Source of the DNA: an uncultured Acidobacteriota bacterium | GTDB lineage: Bacteria > Acidobacteriota > Thermoanaerobaculia > Gp7-AA8 | Reading direction: 5' to 3' | Length of the DNA: 39,225 nt | NCBI GenBank assembly: GCA_946887105.1 | Contig: CAMPKJ010000014.1 | Location: forward strand, 1-39,225 | Shown: positions 14,537 through 21,541 of the stretch, one piece after another | How positions within the stretch are numbered: position 1 is the stretch's first letter | Layout of the letters: each line of letters starts with the position of its first letter | The notes under the pieces: model-generated | Databases searched by the model: none | What the model was told of the DNA's origin: nothing | The model's input: the letters and a program-made list of their open reading frames with translations, nothing else | Program-made: the position numbers and the translations under genes

Positions 14537-16093
14537 ATGAAACATCGCCAGTTGATCGCGCTCGCGATCGCCACAACGATGGTCCTCTCCGGATGTGGCG
14601 GCAGAGAGAAGAAAAACGGTGGCGGCGGCGCGGGCAGCGACGCGAACCGCCTCGTGATCGGACTCAAGAGCAGCCCCACCAATCTCGATCCGCGCGTCGG
14701 CAACGACAACGCCTCGGGACGCATTCAGGATCTCTGCTGCAGCGGTCTCATCCGCGTCACGCCCGAGCTCGACTACGCGCCGGACATCGCCTCGAGCTGG
14801 GAAACGCCGGATGACAAGACCATCATCTTCAAGCTCAACCCGAACGCGAAGTTCCAGAACGGCCAGCAGGTCACCGCGCAGGACGTGAAGTGGACGTACG
14901 ACACGACCATGGGCGAGGAGCTGGTGACGCCGAAGAAGTCCGGCTATTCGGCAGTGGCGAGCATCGAGGCGCCCGACGCGCAGACGGTCATCTTCCGCTT
15001 GAAGGAACCGAACGGCGGTCTGTTCGACAATCTCAACCTCGGCATCGTGCCGACCGGCACGGATACGAACGCCGCCAAGACCCGACCGGTCGGCGCGGGT
15101 CCGTACAAAGTGGTCGACTTCCGGACCGACGAGAGTGTGACGCTGGAAGCATTCGACCAGTACCACGGCGGCGCGCCGAAGATCAAAAACATCACCGTGC
15201 GCATCATCCCGGACTCGACCACGATGGTGCTCGAGCTGCGCCGCGGCACGGTGAATTTCGAGGTCAATCAGATCCCGTTCGAGAACGTCGGCGAGTTCGA
15301 GAAGAGCGACAGGATGCAGGTCATCAAGAAGCCCGGCTCGGTGTGGCAGTACCTCGCCTTCAACCTGAAAGATCCGACGCTCTCGGACGTCAACGTGCGC
15401 CGCGCCATCGCCCATGCCATCGACCGGCAGAAGATCGTCACCGATCTGCTGCGCGGCCACGGCGTGCCGACCGACAGCATGTTCGCGGCCGGACACTGGG
15501 CGCGCGCGAACAACCTTCCGACCTATCCATACGATCCGGCGCGCGCGAAGCAGCTCCTCGACGAGGCCGGCTTCCGCGATCCGGATGGCGACGGGCCGGA
15601 GCCGCGCTTCACGATCTCGTTCAAGACCTCGACGGACATGGAAGCGAACCTGCGCGCGCAGATGATCCAGCAGATGCTGCAGGCGGTGGGCATCAAGGTG
15701 ACCATCGAGACGAGCGAGTTCGGCAAGTTCCTCGAGGATGTGTCGAAGGGGAACTTCCAGCTGTATTCGCTGAGCCGCAACGGCATCGGCGATCCGGACT
15801 TCTTCTACGTCATCTTCTTTTCGAAGAACATCCCGCCCGAGGGACAGAACCGCGGGTACTACCGCAACGCGCGCATCGACGAGCTCATCCTGGAAGGGCG
15901 CTCCACGTTCGACCGCGCAAGACGCAAGCAGATCTACGACGAGATCCAGCGCATCGTGCAGGAGGACCTGCCGTACGTGTCGCTGTATCACCAGATCAAC
16001 GTGGCCATCATGGACAAGGGACTGCAGGGATACACGATGTATCCGGCCGGCTTCTGTCTGGGCATTACGCAGATGAGCTGGCAGTCGCAATGA
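14537..16093 (+). CDS. ABC transporter solute-binding lipoprotein, peptide/nickel family
   Basis: A 518-aa family 5 solute-binding protein (DppA/OppA type). The N-terminus is a lipoprotein signal with lipobox LSGC (Cys20), then a Gly-rich tether (26-36). The mature start LVIGLKSSPTNLDPR and the block YAPDIASSWETPDDKTIIFKL (two motifs, about 81-100) are typical. So are VRRAIAHAIDRQKI and YPYDPARAKQLLDEAGF further on. Strong GGAGGAG at 14523-14529, spacing 7. No permease or ATPase gene is adjacent, so it must pair with a transporter encoded elsewhere. The next gene, mgtC-like, begins 13 bp downstream. Ligand (oligopeptide, dipeptide, other) cannot be told from sequence. Confidence 0.92.
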   Translation: MKHRQLIALAIATTMVLSGCGGREKKNGGGGAGSDANRLVIGLKSSPTNLDPRVGNDNASGRIQDLCCSGLIRVTPELDYAPDIASSWETPDDKTIIFKLNPNAKFQNGQQVTAQDVKWTYDTTMGEELVTPKKSGYSAVASIEAPDAQTVIFRLKEPNGGLFDNLNLGIVPTGTDTNAAKTRPVGAGPYKVVDFRTDESVTLEAFDQYHGGAPKIKNITVRIIPDSTTMVLELRRGTVNFEVNQIPFENVGEFEKSDRMQVIKKPGSVWQYLAFNLKDPTLSDVNVRRAIAHAIDRQKIVTDLLRGHGVPTDSMFAAGHWARANNLPTYPYDPARAKQLLDEAGFRDPDGDGPEPRFTISFKTSTDMEANLRAQMIQQMLQAVGIKVTIETSEFGKFLEDVSKGNFQLYSLSRNGIGDPDFFYVIFFSKNIPPEGQNRGYYRNARIDELILEGRSTFDRARRKQIYDEIQRIVQEDLPYVSLYHQINVAIMDKGLQGYTMYPAGFCLGITQMSWQSQ

Positions 16094-16106
16094 TCGACGT
16101 GCCGAC

Positions 16107-16784
16107 GTGATCGAGCTATCGACCGTTGCAGTCAGGCTGACGCTGGCACTCGCGTTCGGCGCCATCATCGGCGTCGAGCGCGAGTGGCGTCAGAAACACG
16201 CCGGGCTCAAGACCATGATCCTGGTCGCGCTCGGCGCGGCCACGTTCTCGATGATGTCCGACACGTTCGGCCCCGAGAATCACAATCCCGGACAGATCGC
16301 CGCGGCGGTGGTCGGCGGCGCCGGCTTCATCGGCGCGGGCGTGATCATGCATCGCGGCGCGACGGTGCAGGGCGTGACCACCGCGGCGACGTTATGGGCC
16401 TCGGCAAGCGTCGGCGTAGCGGTCGGACTCGGCCAGTACATCCTCGGCAGCGTGCTCACCGGCGGGATCTTCGTCGTGCAGATCGTCATGCGCCGCGTCG
16501 AGTGGATGATCCTGCGCTCACGCCGTGAAAAAGCGCCGGGACGTTTCGAGCTGCGCGTCGAATGCGACGGCGAAACCTATCCGATGGTGGCGGCGATCCT
16601 CGAACGCCGCGAGGAGCTGGTGGTGGTGCGCCGTTCCATCCAGCGCGGCGCAGAACAGTTGTCGTTCCGCGCCGTGATCCGCACACCCCACCCCGCCGAT
16701 CTCGCCGCGCTCGAAGAAGAGCTGGTGCGGCTGCAGGGTGTGCGGAAGGTCGATCTGTGGCACCTCGGGATCGAGGACGATTAG
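16107..16784 (+). CDS. MgtC/SapB-family inner-membrane protein
   Basis: A 225-aa membrane protein. The MgtC domain (1-135) has four to five helices and the family signatures GVEREWRQKHAGLKT (22-36), GAGFIGAGVIM and GVTTAATLWASASVGVAVG. The C-terminal soluble part (about 145-225) is an ACT-like fold as in longer MgtC homologues. MgtC proteins are linked to survival at low magnesium and to control of ATP synthase or phosphate uptake, although the biochemical activity is unsettled. GTG is the start; an ATG at 16090 is out of frame. The 3' end overlaps the convergent glutamine synthetase gene by 4 bp. Confidence 0.88.
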   Translation: MIELSTVAVRLTLALAFGAIIGVEREWRQKHAGLKTMILVALGAATFSMMSDTFGPENHNPGQIAAAVVGGAGFIGAGVIMHRGATVQGVTTAATLWASASVGVAVGLGQYILGSVLTGGIFVVQIVMRRVEWMILRSRREKAPGRFELRVECDGETYPMVAAILERREELVVVRRSIQRGAEQLSFRAVIRTPHPADLAALEEELVRLQGVRKVDLWHLGIEDD

Positions 16785-17797
16785 TAATCCCCGAGCACCG
16801 TCTCCATCAACACCGCGCATACCTGGTACGGATCCATGTTCGCTGCCGGACGGCGGTCTTCGAAATAGCCGAAACCCTGATTGGCGGTGGCCATCGGGAT
16901 GCGGATCGAGGCGCCGCGGTCGCTGGTGCCCCAGCGGAACTGATGGATGGGCGCGGTCTCGTGCATCCCGGTCAGGCGCTCTTCGTTGTGCGCGCCGTAG
17001 ACCTTGATGTGCTCCTCGTGGCGCTTCTCGAGCTTGCGCATGGCGTTCTCGATGAACTGCATGCCGCCTTCCTGGCGCATCTCTTTGGTCGAGAAGTTCG
17101 TGTGCGCGCCGGCACCGTTCCAGTCGCCTTTGACCGGTTTCGGATAGAGCGTCGCGCTGATGCCGAAGTCTTCGCCGAGGCGGTAGAGCAGCCAGCGCGC
17201 GATCCAGAGCTCGTCGGCGACTTCCAGCGGTCCGAGCGTTCCGATCTGGAACTCCCACTGCGCGGGCATGACCTCGGCGTTCGTTCCGTAGATGCTGATG
17301 CCGGCGCGCTGACACGCCTCGGCGTGCGCTTCCACGAGCTCGCGGCCGAACACTTCATCGCTGCCGACGCCGCAGTAATAGCCGCCCTGCGGCGCGGGAA
17401 AACCGTGATCCGGCCAGCCCAGCGGGCGATTGCCTTCGAACAGCGTGTACTCCTGCTCGATGCCGAACCAGGCATCGTGATCCTGGTACTTTTCGGCCAT
17501 CTGGCGCAGCTGCGCGCGGGTGTTGCTCCAGTGCACCGAGCCGTCCGGATTCAACACTTCGCAGAGCACGAGGATGTCGTTTTCGCGATGCAGCGGATCG
17601 GGCAGCATCTTCACCGGCCGCAGCAGCAGGTCGCTGAAATGACCGCTGGCCTGGCTGGTGCTCGAGCCGTCGAAGCCCCACTCCGGAATGTCGTCGACTC
17701 TCTTCACGGGCCCGTCGAGAATCTTTGTTTTCGAGCGCAGTTTTGCGGTCGGTCTCTGTCCGTCGATCCAAATGTACTCAGCGGTGATTTTGGCCAA
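16781..17797 (-). CDS. glnII: Glutamine synthetase type II (eukaryotic-like GSII)
   Basis: ATP-dependent ligation of ammonia to glutamate. The 338-aa length and motifs identify the small GSII class rather than the 450-aa GSI: AEYIWIDG (6-13), WGFDGSST (40-47), FGIEQEYTLF (111-120), GAGAHTNFST, the GTSDRGASIRIP block and YFEDRRPAANMDPY. All metal and glutamate ligands expected in these motifs are present. There is no GSI adenylylation loop, so control is likely by expression or feedback. The start is TTG at 17795-17797, supported by GGAGG (17807-17811) 9 nt upstream and by family N-termini. It lies downstream of the GAF-GGDEF gene on the same strand (69-bp gap). GSII is scattered in bacteria (rhizobia, Streptomyces, some Acidobacteriota). 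Confidence 0.95.
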   Translation of the reverse strand: MAKITAEYIWIDGQRPTAKLRSKTKILDGPVKRVDDIPEWGFDGSSTSQASGHFSDLLLRPVKMLPDPLHRENDILVLCEVLNPDGSVHWSNTRAQLRQMAEKYQDHDAWFGIEQEYTLFEGNRPLGWPDHGFPAPQGGYYCGVGSDEVFGRELVEAHAEACQRAGISIYGTNAEVMPAQWEFQIGTLGPLEVADELWIARWLLYRLGEDFGISATLYPKPVKGDWNGAGAHTNFSTKEMRQEGGMQFIENAMRKLEKRHEEHIKVYGAHNEERLTGMHETAPIHQFRWGTSDRGASIRIPMATANQGFGYFEDRRPAANMDPYQVCAVLMETVLGDY

Positions 17798-17866
17798 GGC
17801 GTGCTACCTCCAGAAGCGGTGTTGAAGATGCGAGAAGATAGCAAGAATGGACGCCGAGTCCAACGC

Positions 17867-19021
17867 TCAATTTGCGTCGCGACTCAAATGCCCGCTCGCC
17901 TCGCGCAGCGTCTCCGGAGCCCACACCACGACTTTGTTCTTGCCCAGTGATTTGGCCTGATACATGGCGATGTCGGCGCGGCGCAGCAGCTCGCTTCGTT
18001 CCATTTCCAGCGACTCCGTAGTGGCCGGATCGGGAACGTAGCGCGCCACTCCGATCGACGCGGAAAGAATCCCGCGCAGGTGCAGCGGCGGCATGCTGAA
18101 TCCCCACTCGCGCTCGAGGAAGGTGGTCTTCTCGACAGCGTCGCGGATCTCCTCGCAAAGGCGCAATCCTTCGTCGATGGAGGTCTCGGGAAGGATCATC
18201 ACGAATTCGTCGCCGCCATAGCGCGCGACGGTGGCGTCGCCGCGCTGCACGATGCGCTTGAGCAGGAAGCCCACCTCGCGCAGCACCTGGCTGCCGGCCA
18301 GATGACCGTGGCAGTCGTTGACCACCTTGAAGCGGTCGAGATCCATGAACAGCAACACCGCTTCCTTGCCGCTCGCGCGCGCCGCGGCCATGGTCTCGTT
18401 GAGGCGGACGTGGAACCAGCGGTCGTTGTACAGCCCCGTCAGATCGTCTTTCTTGGCCAGTTCGTGCGCGCGTTTGGCGTCCAGCGCGTTCTGCAGCGTG
18501 AACGAGGTATAGCCGGCGAAGATCTCCAGCAGGGTCATGTCGCGCCGCGTGAAGCTCTTCCCTTCCAGACGGTTGATCAGCTCCAGCACGCCGCAAACGT
18601 GCTTGCCGATGTAGACCGGCACGGCCACGACCGAGTGGGTCTTGTGGCCGATCTGCGTGTCGATGTCCGCGTAGAAGTACTGGTCCTTCCCCACGTCCTC
18701 GGACAAATAAGGAGTGCCGGTCTGATAGACGCGGCCGACGATTCCATGCTGCGCGGGCAGGCGCGTGCCGACCAGGTCGCGGCTCGATTCGCCGAACGTG
18801 GCGATGAAGACCAGCTCGTTCTCCTTGCGCGAGGGCACCTTGCGAAACGGATCGTCGAGCAGGATCGACCCCGACTCGGACGGCACGAATTCGAAGGCCT
18901 TCTGCAGGATCTGCCGCAGGACGAGATCGAGATCGACCTCGTTCTTGAGCGATAGGCCGGCCTTGTGCCGCTCCAGAAAGCGCTCCAGCTGCGGGGTCTC
19001 CAGCGAGTGGAAGTGGATCAT
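17867..19021 (-). CDS. GAF-GGDEF diguanylate cyclase
   Basis: Soluble 384-aa protein predicted to make cyclic di-GMP. A GAF domain at about 22-180 (GIVGRVYQTGTPYLSEDV, VVAVPVYIGKHVCGVLELIN) should bind a small ligand. The GGDEF domain at about 190-370 has DDLTGLYNDRWF, MDLDRFKVVND and intact RYGGDEFVMIL, ending with IAMYQAKSLGKN. The RxxD inhibitory site is not in register (RGDA). No membrane segment is present. It starts 25 bp after the small zincin gene and ends 69 bp before glnII, so the three could be co-transcribed. It is the second c-di-GMP enzyme of the window. Confidence 0.93.
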   Translation of the reverse strand: MIHFHSLETPQLERFLERHKAGLSLKNEVDLDLVLRQILQKAFEFVPSESGSILLDDPFRKVPSRKENELVFIATFGESSRDLVGTRLPAQHGIVGRVYQTGTPYLSEDVGKDQYFYADIDTQIGHKTHSVVAVPVYIGKHVCGVLELINRLEGKSFTRRDMTLLEIFAGYTSFTLQNALDAKRAHELAKKDDLTGLYNDRWFHVRLNETMAAARASGKEAVLLFMDLDRFKVVNDCHGHLAGSQVLREVGFLLKRIVQRGDATVARYGGDEFVMILPETSIDEGLRLCEEIRDAVEKTTFLEREWGFSMPPLHLRGILSASIGVARYVPDPATTESLEMERSELLRRADIAMYQAKSLGKNKVVVWAPETLREASGHLSRDAN

Positions 19022-19046
19022 CAGTCGATGTCAGGGCGCCGGTCGA

Positions 19047-19406
19047 TTATAGGCCTGGTTTGGCGTCCGGCTGTTCGGCGGCCATCGCCTCGCGCTCGAA
19101 CGAGATCATTGCGTACGCGCGGGCGATCGAGCGCACGCGCCAGAAATGCCGGGCGAATTCGGCAATGTAGCGCCAGTAGAAGACGAACAGCCCGAGGCGG
19201 TTGATCTGGCGCACGTGGGCAAGCTCGTGGCGGAGCAGACGCTCGGCCGCGGCCGGCGTCGCTTTCGCGCTGAGATAGATCCGGCGGCCGATGGTGATCG
19301 CGATGACGTCGCGCATCAGCCACGGGCGCAGCCACCACGGATAGTTCATGCGCACCTTCGCGCGCGCATCGGCGATGGCCTCTTCGATCGCCGCGGACAG
19401 GTTCAT
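19047..19406 (-). CDS. Small zincin-motif protein (HExxH)
   Basis: A 119-aa protein with RHELAHVRQ (59-67): His60, Glu61 and His64 form a zinc-metallopeptidase motif, and SFEREA (102-107) supplies glutamates in the helix where a third ligand would lie. Aromatic, basic helices (NYPWWLRPWLMRD, FVFYWRYIAEFARHFWR) suggest a membrane-proximal globule. No signal peptide. It resembles small DUF4157-like putative peptidases, and activity is unproven. GGAGGTGAT before the ATG is a full 9-nt match to the 16S anti-Shine-Dalgarno sequence. Only 12 bp separate its ATG from the ATG of the divergent metallo-beta-lactamase-fold gene. Confidence 0.75.
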   Translation of the reverse strand: MNLSAAIEEAIADARAKVRMNYPWWLRPWLMRDVIAITIGRRIYLSAKATPAAAERLLRHELAHVRQINRLGLFVFYWRYIAEFARHFWRVRSIARAYAMISFEREAMAAEQPDAKPGL

Positions 19407-19418
19407 TTAATCACCTCC

Positions 19419-20309
19419 ATGCGCACACCGTACCTGCTCCTGGCCGCCTCCCTCCTCGCCGCCACGACCACGCTGCACGCTCAGCGAGACATGAGCAAGG
19501 TCGAAGTGAAGGCCACCAAAGTGGCGGGATCCGTCTACATGATCACCGGCGCGGGCGGAAACATCGGCGTTTCCATCGGCGAGGACGGGATCATCATCGT
19601 CGACGATCAATACGCGCCGCTGGTGCCGAAGATCGAAGCGGCGTTGCAGGCGATCTCCGACAAGCCGCTGCGCTTCATCCTCAACACGCACTACCACCCC
19701 GATCACACCGGCGGCAACGAACAGCTCGGGAAGAGCGCGCCGATCGTCGCGCAGGAGAACGTCCGCAAGCGCCTGAAGGAAGGGACGACCACACTGTTCG
19801 GACCGATGCCCGCGCAACCGAAGGGAGCGCTTCCGATCATCACGTTCAACGACACGCTGACGCTGCACGTCAACGGAGAAGACATCCGCGCCGTGCACTT
19901 CCCCGGCGGACACACCGACGGCGATTCGGTGATCTGGTTCACGCAGTCGAACGTCGTGCACATGGGCGACAACTTCTTCAACGGCATGTTCCCCGTGATC
20001 GATCTCGACAACGGCGGCGGCGTGCGCGGGATGATCCGCGCGGCCGAAAAGGTGGCCTCGATGATCCCCGCCGACACGAAAGTGATCGCCGGCCACGGTC
20101 CTCTCGGCGATCGCGAGTCCCTCCGCAAATTCGCCGAAGTCCTCCGCGGCGCCGCCGACGCCGTACAGGCCGGCCTCGCCGCCGGCAAGACCGCCGATCA
20201 GCTGAAGGCGGAGAAGGCCCTCGCGGCGTGGGAGGAGGATTGGGGGAAGGGGTTCGTGAAGACGGACATGTTCATCGATTTGCTGTACCGCGACCTCTCG
20301 AGGAAGTAG
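19419..20309 (+). CDS. Secreted metallo-beta-lactamase-fold hydrolase
   Basis: A 296-aa zinc hydrolase with a signal peptide (1-21, cleavage after LHA). The metal motif THYHPDHTGGN (His91, His93, Asp95, His96) is complete. FPGGHTDGDSV supplies the next histidine, HMGDNFF the bridging aspartate, and VIAGHGPLGD the last histidine. The order and spacing fit the broad MBL-fold hydrolases related to class B lactamases and quinoprotein-relay SoxH-like proteins, so the substrate is uncertain and antibiotic hydrolysis should not be assumed. ATG at 19419 is chosen for the signal peptide. No Shine-Dalgarno precedes it, because the adjacent bases are the opposite-strand ribosome site of the zincin gene. 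A family C repeat hairpin follows 11 bp after the stop. Confidence 0.88.
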   Translation: MRTPYLLLAASLLAATTTLHAQRDMSKVEVKATKVAGSVYMITGAGGNIGVSIGEDGIIIVDDQYAPLVPKIEAALQAISDKPLRFILNTHYHPDHTGGNEQLGKSAPIVAQENVRKRLKEGTTTLFGPMPAQPKGALPIITFNDTLTLHVNGEDIRAVHFPGGHTDGDSVIWFTQSNVVHMGDNFFNGMFPVIDLDNGGGVRGMIRAAEKVASMIPADTKVIAGHGPLGDRESLRKFAEVLRGAADAVQAGLAAGKTADQLKAEKALAAWEEDWGKGFVKTDMFIDLLYRDLSRK

Positions 20310-20320
20310 GCGGTCGGAAC

Positions 20321-20400
20321 CGCAAGTCTCAAAGTCGCAAAGTCTCAAAGAGAATGATCGCGCGCTCTTTGAGACTTTGCGACTTTGAGACTTTGCGACT
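20321..20400. repeat. Inverted octamer hairpin, family C copy 1
   Basis: Left arm 20321-20352 alternates AAGTCTCA and AAGTCGCA octamers. A 12-nt loop follows, then a right arm at 20365-20398 that is its reverse complement with one extra T, giving a stem of about 32 bp. It separates the stops of two convergent genes, so it may act as a bidirectional terminator, yet no T tract follows. The right arm shares CTTTGAGACTTTGCGACTTT with family C copy 2 at 37.7 kb, 17 kb away, while the loops differ. Confidence 0.9.
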
Positions 20401-20402
20401 GG

Positions 20403-20864
20403 TCACCCCTTCCTCTTCAGGGACAACGTCAGCGTGAACCGCGCCACCGGCTCGTCGCCGAACTTCGACGGCACGGTGGCGATCACGGGCACGGTGGCTT
20501 CCTGGCGCTCGCCGGTGTCGAGGGCGCGCTGGAGCATGTCCTGGATCATGCGGCCTTCATTGTTCGTGAAGAGCACGTCGCCTTCGGCGCGCTTGAGGAA
20601 CTGCGCGTTCATGTCCTTGAACAGGAAATTCACGCGCAGTTTGCGCTCGCGCACGAGCTTGAAGGCGATCAGGCCGGCGGCGACGTCCGCGCCCATGCAG
20701 AGCGTGCCGAGGTACATCGCGTGAATGTCGCGGCGCCGGGTGCGCCAGTTCAGCGGAACGCGGATCACGCATCGCTCGCTGGTGAGCTCCACGATCTTCG
20801 GCGACGCCAGAAAGAGAAAGAACACGTTCTGCAGCGCCCACAGGCGGACCATCGCGGTCGTCAT
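20403..20864 (-). CDS. DUF4442 hotdog-fold protein
   Basis: A 153-aa protein resembling the DUF4442 branch of the hotdog thioesterase superfamily (PaaI relatives). Supporting features are the N-terminal amphipathic helix MVRLWALQNVFFLF, the strand VIRVPLNWRTRRRD, and the conserved central helix IHAMYLGTLCMGADVAAGLIA, where most hotdog enzymes have the acyl-binding helix. The C-terminal strands VPVIATVPSKFGDEPVARF and TLTLSLKRK complete the fold. A catalytic residue is not obvious, and thioesterase activity is only a family inference. ATG at 20864 replaces a longer in-frame reading that would cross the divergent promoter. It is divergent from the PHA-system gene by 48 bp. Confidence 0.8.
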   Translation of the reverse strand: MTTAMVRLWALQNVFFLFLASPKIVELTSERCVIRVPLNWRTRRRDIHAMYLGTLCMGADVAAGLIAFKLVRERKLRVNFLFKDMNAQFLKRAEGDVLFTNNEGRMIQDMLQRALDTGERQEATVPVIATVPSKFGDEPVARFTLTLSLKRKG

Positions 20865-20912
20865 GACGGCGCAGTCTAACGCGTGGTTATACTGGCGGCC
20901 ACCGGAGGATCG

Positions 20913-21212
20913 ATGCGCATCGCCGTTCCACACCACACCACCCGGGCCAACGCCCGCACTACCATCGAACAGAAAGTGGCGGCGCTGCTGAGCCAATTCG
21001 GCGGCCGCGTCGACGACCTGCAGCAGCAGTGGACCGGCGACACGCTGGAGTTCAAGGGAAAAGCGCGCGGCTTCAAGGTGGAGGGAACGGTGGAGGTCAC
21101 GGACGAGGAGATCATCCTCGAAGGGAAGCTCCCGCTGATGGCGTTACCGTTCGAGCCGCGCATTCGCGAGGCGGTCAAACGCGAAGCGGAAAATCTGTTC
21201 CGGACGGCCTGA
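20913..21212 (+). CDS. Polyhydroxyalkanoic acid system family protein
   Basis: A 99-aa protein matching the PHA-system (PHA_gran_rgn-like, PF09650) pattern: an N-terminal strand RIAVPHHTTRANARTTIEQKV with early basic and histidine residues, then W-x-G-D-x-L-E-F (50-57), G-F-K-V-E-G-T-V-E-V, and the LEGKLPLMALPFEPRIREAV ending. The family was named for its position near PHA synthesis genes and later found widely. Its function is not established, and no PHA synthase or phasin is in this window. GGAGG at 20904-20908 is close to the ATG. The upstream in-frame start at 20883 would lack a ribosome site. Confidence 0.75.
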   Translation: MRIAVPHHTTRANARTTIEQKVAALLSQFGGRVDDLQQQWTGDTLEFKGKARGFKVEGTVEVTDEEIILEGKLPLMALPFEPRIREAVKREAENLFRTA

Positions 21213-21244
21213 CGGAACGTGCGGTTTCCGCCTCGCGTGGTGCG

Positions 21245-21469
21245 TTAGTTCGCTTCGCCTTCGACGTGCAGGATCTTCTTCAGCGCGTCGACGTTCGGAT
21301 CGACGAACAGGCGTCCATCGACTTCAACGGCTGGATCCGATCCCAGGTGATGCGTGTGTTTGTACTCCTCGGGGCGAACCATTTCGTGGTCCACACGGAA
21401 CTGCTTGAGAAAGCCAGCGATCAGGCTGGTCTTGTGCTTCTGGCTTCCGGGGAAGAACCTTACGGTCAT
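21245..21469 (-). CDS. Small hypothetical protein, possibly a Cys-less glutaredoxin-like fold
   Basis: A 74-aa protein not confidently recognised. Its order of elements (strand TVRFFPG, helix TSLIAGFLKQF, strand DHEMVRPEEY, then DPAVEVDGRLFVDPNVDALKKIL) is reminiscent of glutaredoxin-like thioredoxin folds, where x-P-x-V-x-V-D-G-R precedes the last helix. No cysteine is present, so no redox activity is expected. ATG at 21469 is preferred over 21493 because GGAGGGGAGG directly precedes it. The upstream start repeats the same MTV residues. It is the last gene after the ABC exporter on the minus strand, with a gap of about 70 bp. The fold assignment is tentative. Confidence 0.5.
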   Translation of the reverse strand: MTVRFFPGSQKHKTSLIAGFLKQFRVDHEMVRPEEYKHTHHLGSDPAVEVDGRLFVDPNVDALKKILHVEGEAN

Positions 21470-21541
21470 CGCCTCCCCTCCCTTCACGGTCATTCATGAT
21501 TTACGGATGTTTGCGAACCTTAGGCCCAGTTCCTTCAGAAG

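Noticed and set aside
14459..16168. Long upstream extension of the phosphatase-superfamily gene
   Set aside because: It runs antisense to the peptide-binding lipoprotein gene, and a signal peptide begins at 14458.
19419..20309. Antibiotic-resistance beta-lactamase
   Set aside because: The metal motif defines the broad fold only; nothing singles out beta-lactam hydrolysis.
20321..20400. Ordinary rho-independent terminators as the whole explanation for the mirror repeats
   Set aside because: They lack T tracts, one is inside a coding region, one lies between divergent starts, and arms recur as families. A terminator side-effect at some sites remains possible.
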